The notes under the pieces are model-generated. The model searched no databases. It was not told the origin of the DNA and saw only the letters and a list, made by a program, of their open reading frames with translations. DNA of 64,000 nt, taken from positions 1 to 64,000 of the forward strand of contig OU015665.1 of NCBI GenBank assembly GCA_907165275.2, written 5' to 3'. This document shows positions 63,312 through 64,000 of the stretch, one piece after another; position 1 is the stretch's first letter, and the number at the start of each line of letters is the position of its first letter. Origin of the DNA: Zygaena filipendulae (Eukaryota > Arthropoda > Insecta > Lepidoptera > Zygaenidae). The position numbers and the translations under genes were made by a program.

Positions 63312-63509
63312 TTTTTTTTTAAGTTTATAAAAAGGCAATACCTACCTACATATTTCCTGAATACTACTTTCTGCCAAACTGCAAAAACAGTTTATCGGCA
63401 GGCCGCGTTCTCGCTTATTACTATTTAAATACACTTTAGGACAAACAGACACATCAAGTGAAAATTAAACATTGGAAGATGAGTTTTGTTTGATGATGAT
63501 GATGAGTAT

Positions 63510-63628
63510 GACTTGCCTTGTGTAAAATAATGAGAATTATTTGAATTTTACTATCCGGTCTCCAGCCGGATAGTGAAAACGAGGCCGGATAGTCCGCATA
63601 GTTACCGGATACCGTTACATCTCTAATT
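63510..63628. mobile_element. Truncated hAT element, relative of 50464-50781
   Basis: Shares GTGTAAAATAATG, ATTATTTGAATTTTA, GAAAACGAGGCCGGATAG and a terminal TTACATCTCTA with the 318-bp hAT; the other end is missing. Confidence 0.65.
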
Positions 63629-64000
63629 GATATTTTCTAAATATTAACTGAGCTACAATTTCAGTATAAGTAGGTATATGAGTATAATATCAATATTATT
63701 TGTTTCGACCTTATTTCGTTTCACTGCGTCGCGCGTCGCGCGCCAGCAGCCGTCACTTTCTCCCGCATTTAGCCGTTTAATACATTATTACCTAAAACTT
63801 ATTTATAATCGCTCAGTTATTTTTCGCCAGTCTCGGCCCGGGTGCCTCAAAAGGCTTCTGTGAAGGGAACCGTTCTCCGCCGCGCGCCGGTCCCGGGTCC
63901 GCCGCCCAAACGCCTATCAAACAAACCGTTGGTTTTTGGTTGGTTTATTGTAGCATGTAGCAAGGTTCGAGTTCAGTCAGTGATCCGTGTCTATCAGTAG
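63629..64000. other. Right edge of the window
   Basis: No gene, RNA or repeat recognised. Confidence 0.4.

Overview
The window is the left end of a chromosome from a lepidopteran insect. The evidence is a 10.4-kb array of the (TTAGG)n-type telomere repeat, read here as CCTAA. Telomere-specific non-LTR retrotransposons of the TRAS type and of SART-type orientation sit inside it. Lepidopteran-style Helitron ends (CTAG|T after an A|TC start), a tRNA-derived SINE and RTE/CR1-type LINEs follow. The genes have spliced eukaryotic structure.

Layout. 1-10388: nearly perfect CCTAA array. 10389-14099: TRAS-like element with an intact ORF1 but almost no ORF2 (Gag-only), poly(A) pointing inward. 14100-14791: telomere repeat. 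14792-18359: three short GC-rich poly(A) retroposons in the opposite (SART-type) orientation, separated by short telomeric spacers; two carry 150-bp tandem repeats. 18503-27605: a full-length TRAS-like element with intact ORF1 and ORF2 (endonuclease, reverse transcriptase, RNase H). 27606-27619: the last 14 bases of telomere repeat. 27620-27883: a (GTT)n/(GTTT)n microsatellite.

The subtelomere carries two multi-exon genes, both on the minus strand. Mtp (microsomal triglyceride transfer protein large subunit) has seven exons between 28472 and 44225, 923 codons plus stop, all junctions in phase 0. Its stop codon is about 0.85 kb from the telomeric tract. CalpC-like calpain has ten proposed exons between 51138 and 61708, 715 codons plus stop. 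It lacks the Cys, His and Asn of the calpain catalytic triad and recognisable EF-hand ligands, so it is probably a pseudoprotease. Most exons of both genes are extremely GC-rich while the introns are AT-rich.

The introns and intergenic DNA are packed with transposons: CR1-like LINEs (29.2-33.9, 34.7-38.7 and 39.2-39.7 kb), a hAT element and a solo LTR nested in one LINE with intact target duplications, an RTE fragment with a twin-primed inversion, an RNase H-bearing LINE fragment, MITEs, foldback elements, Helitrons and a SINE. The most unusual part is the telomeric consortium: one autonomous TRAS, one Gag-only TRAS (comparable in logic to Drosophila HeT-A), and a family of short structured retroposons that probably borrow machinery from a SART-type element not present in this window.

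All calls were made by reading the sequence; no database search was run. Intron-exon borders were set by splice signals, phase and known family sequence.
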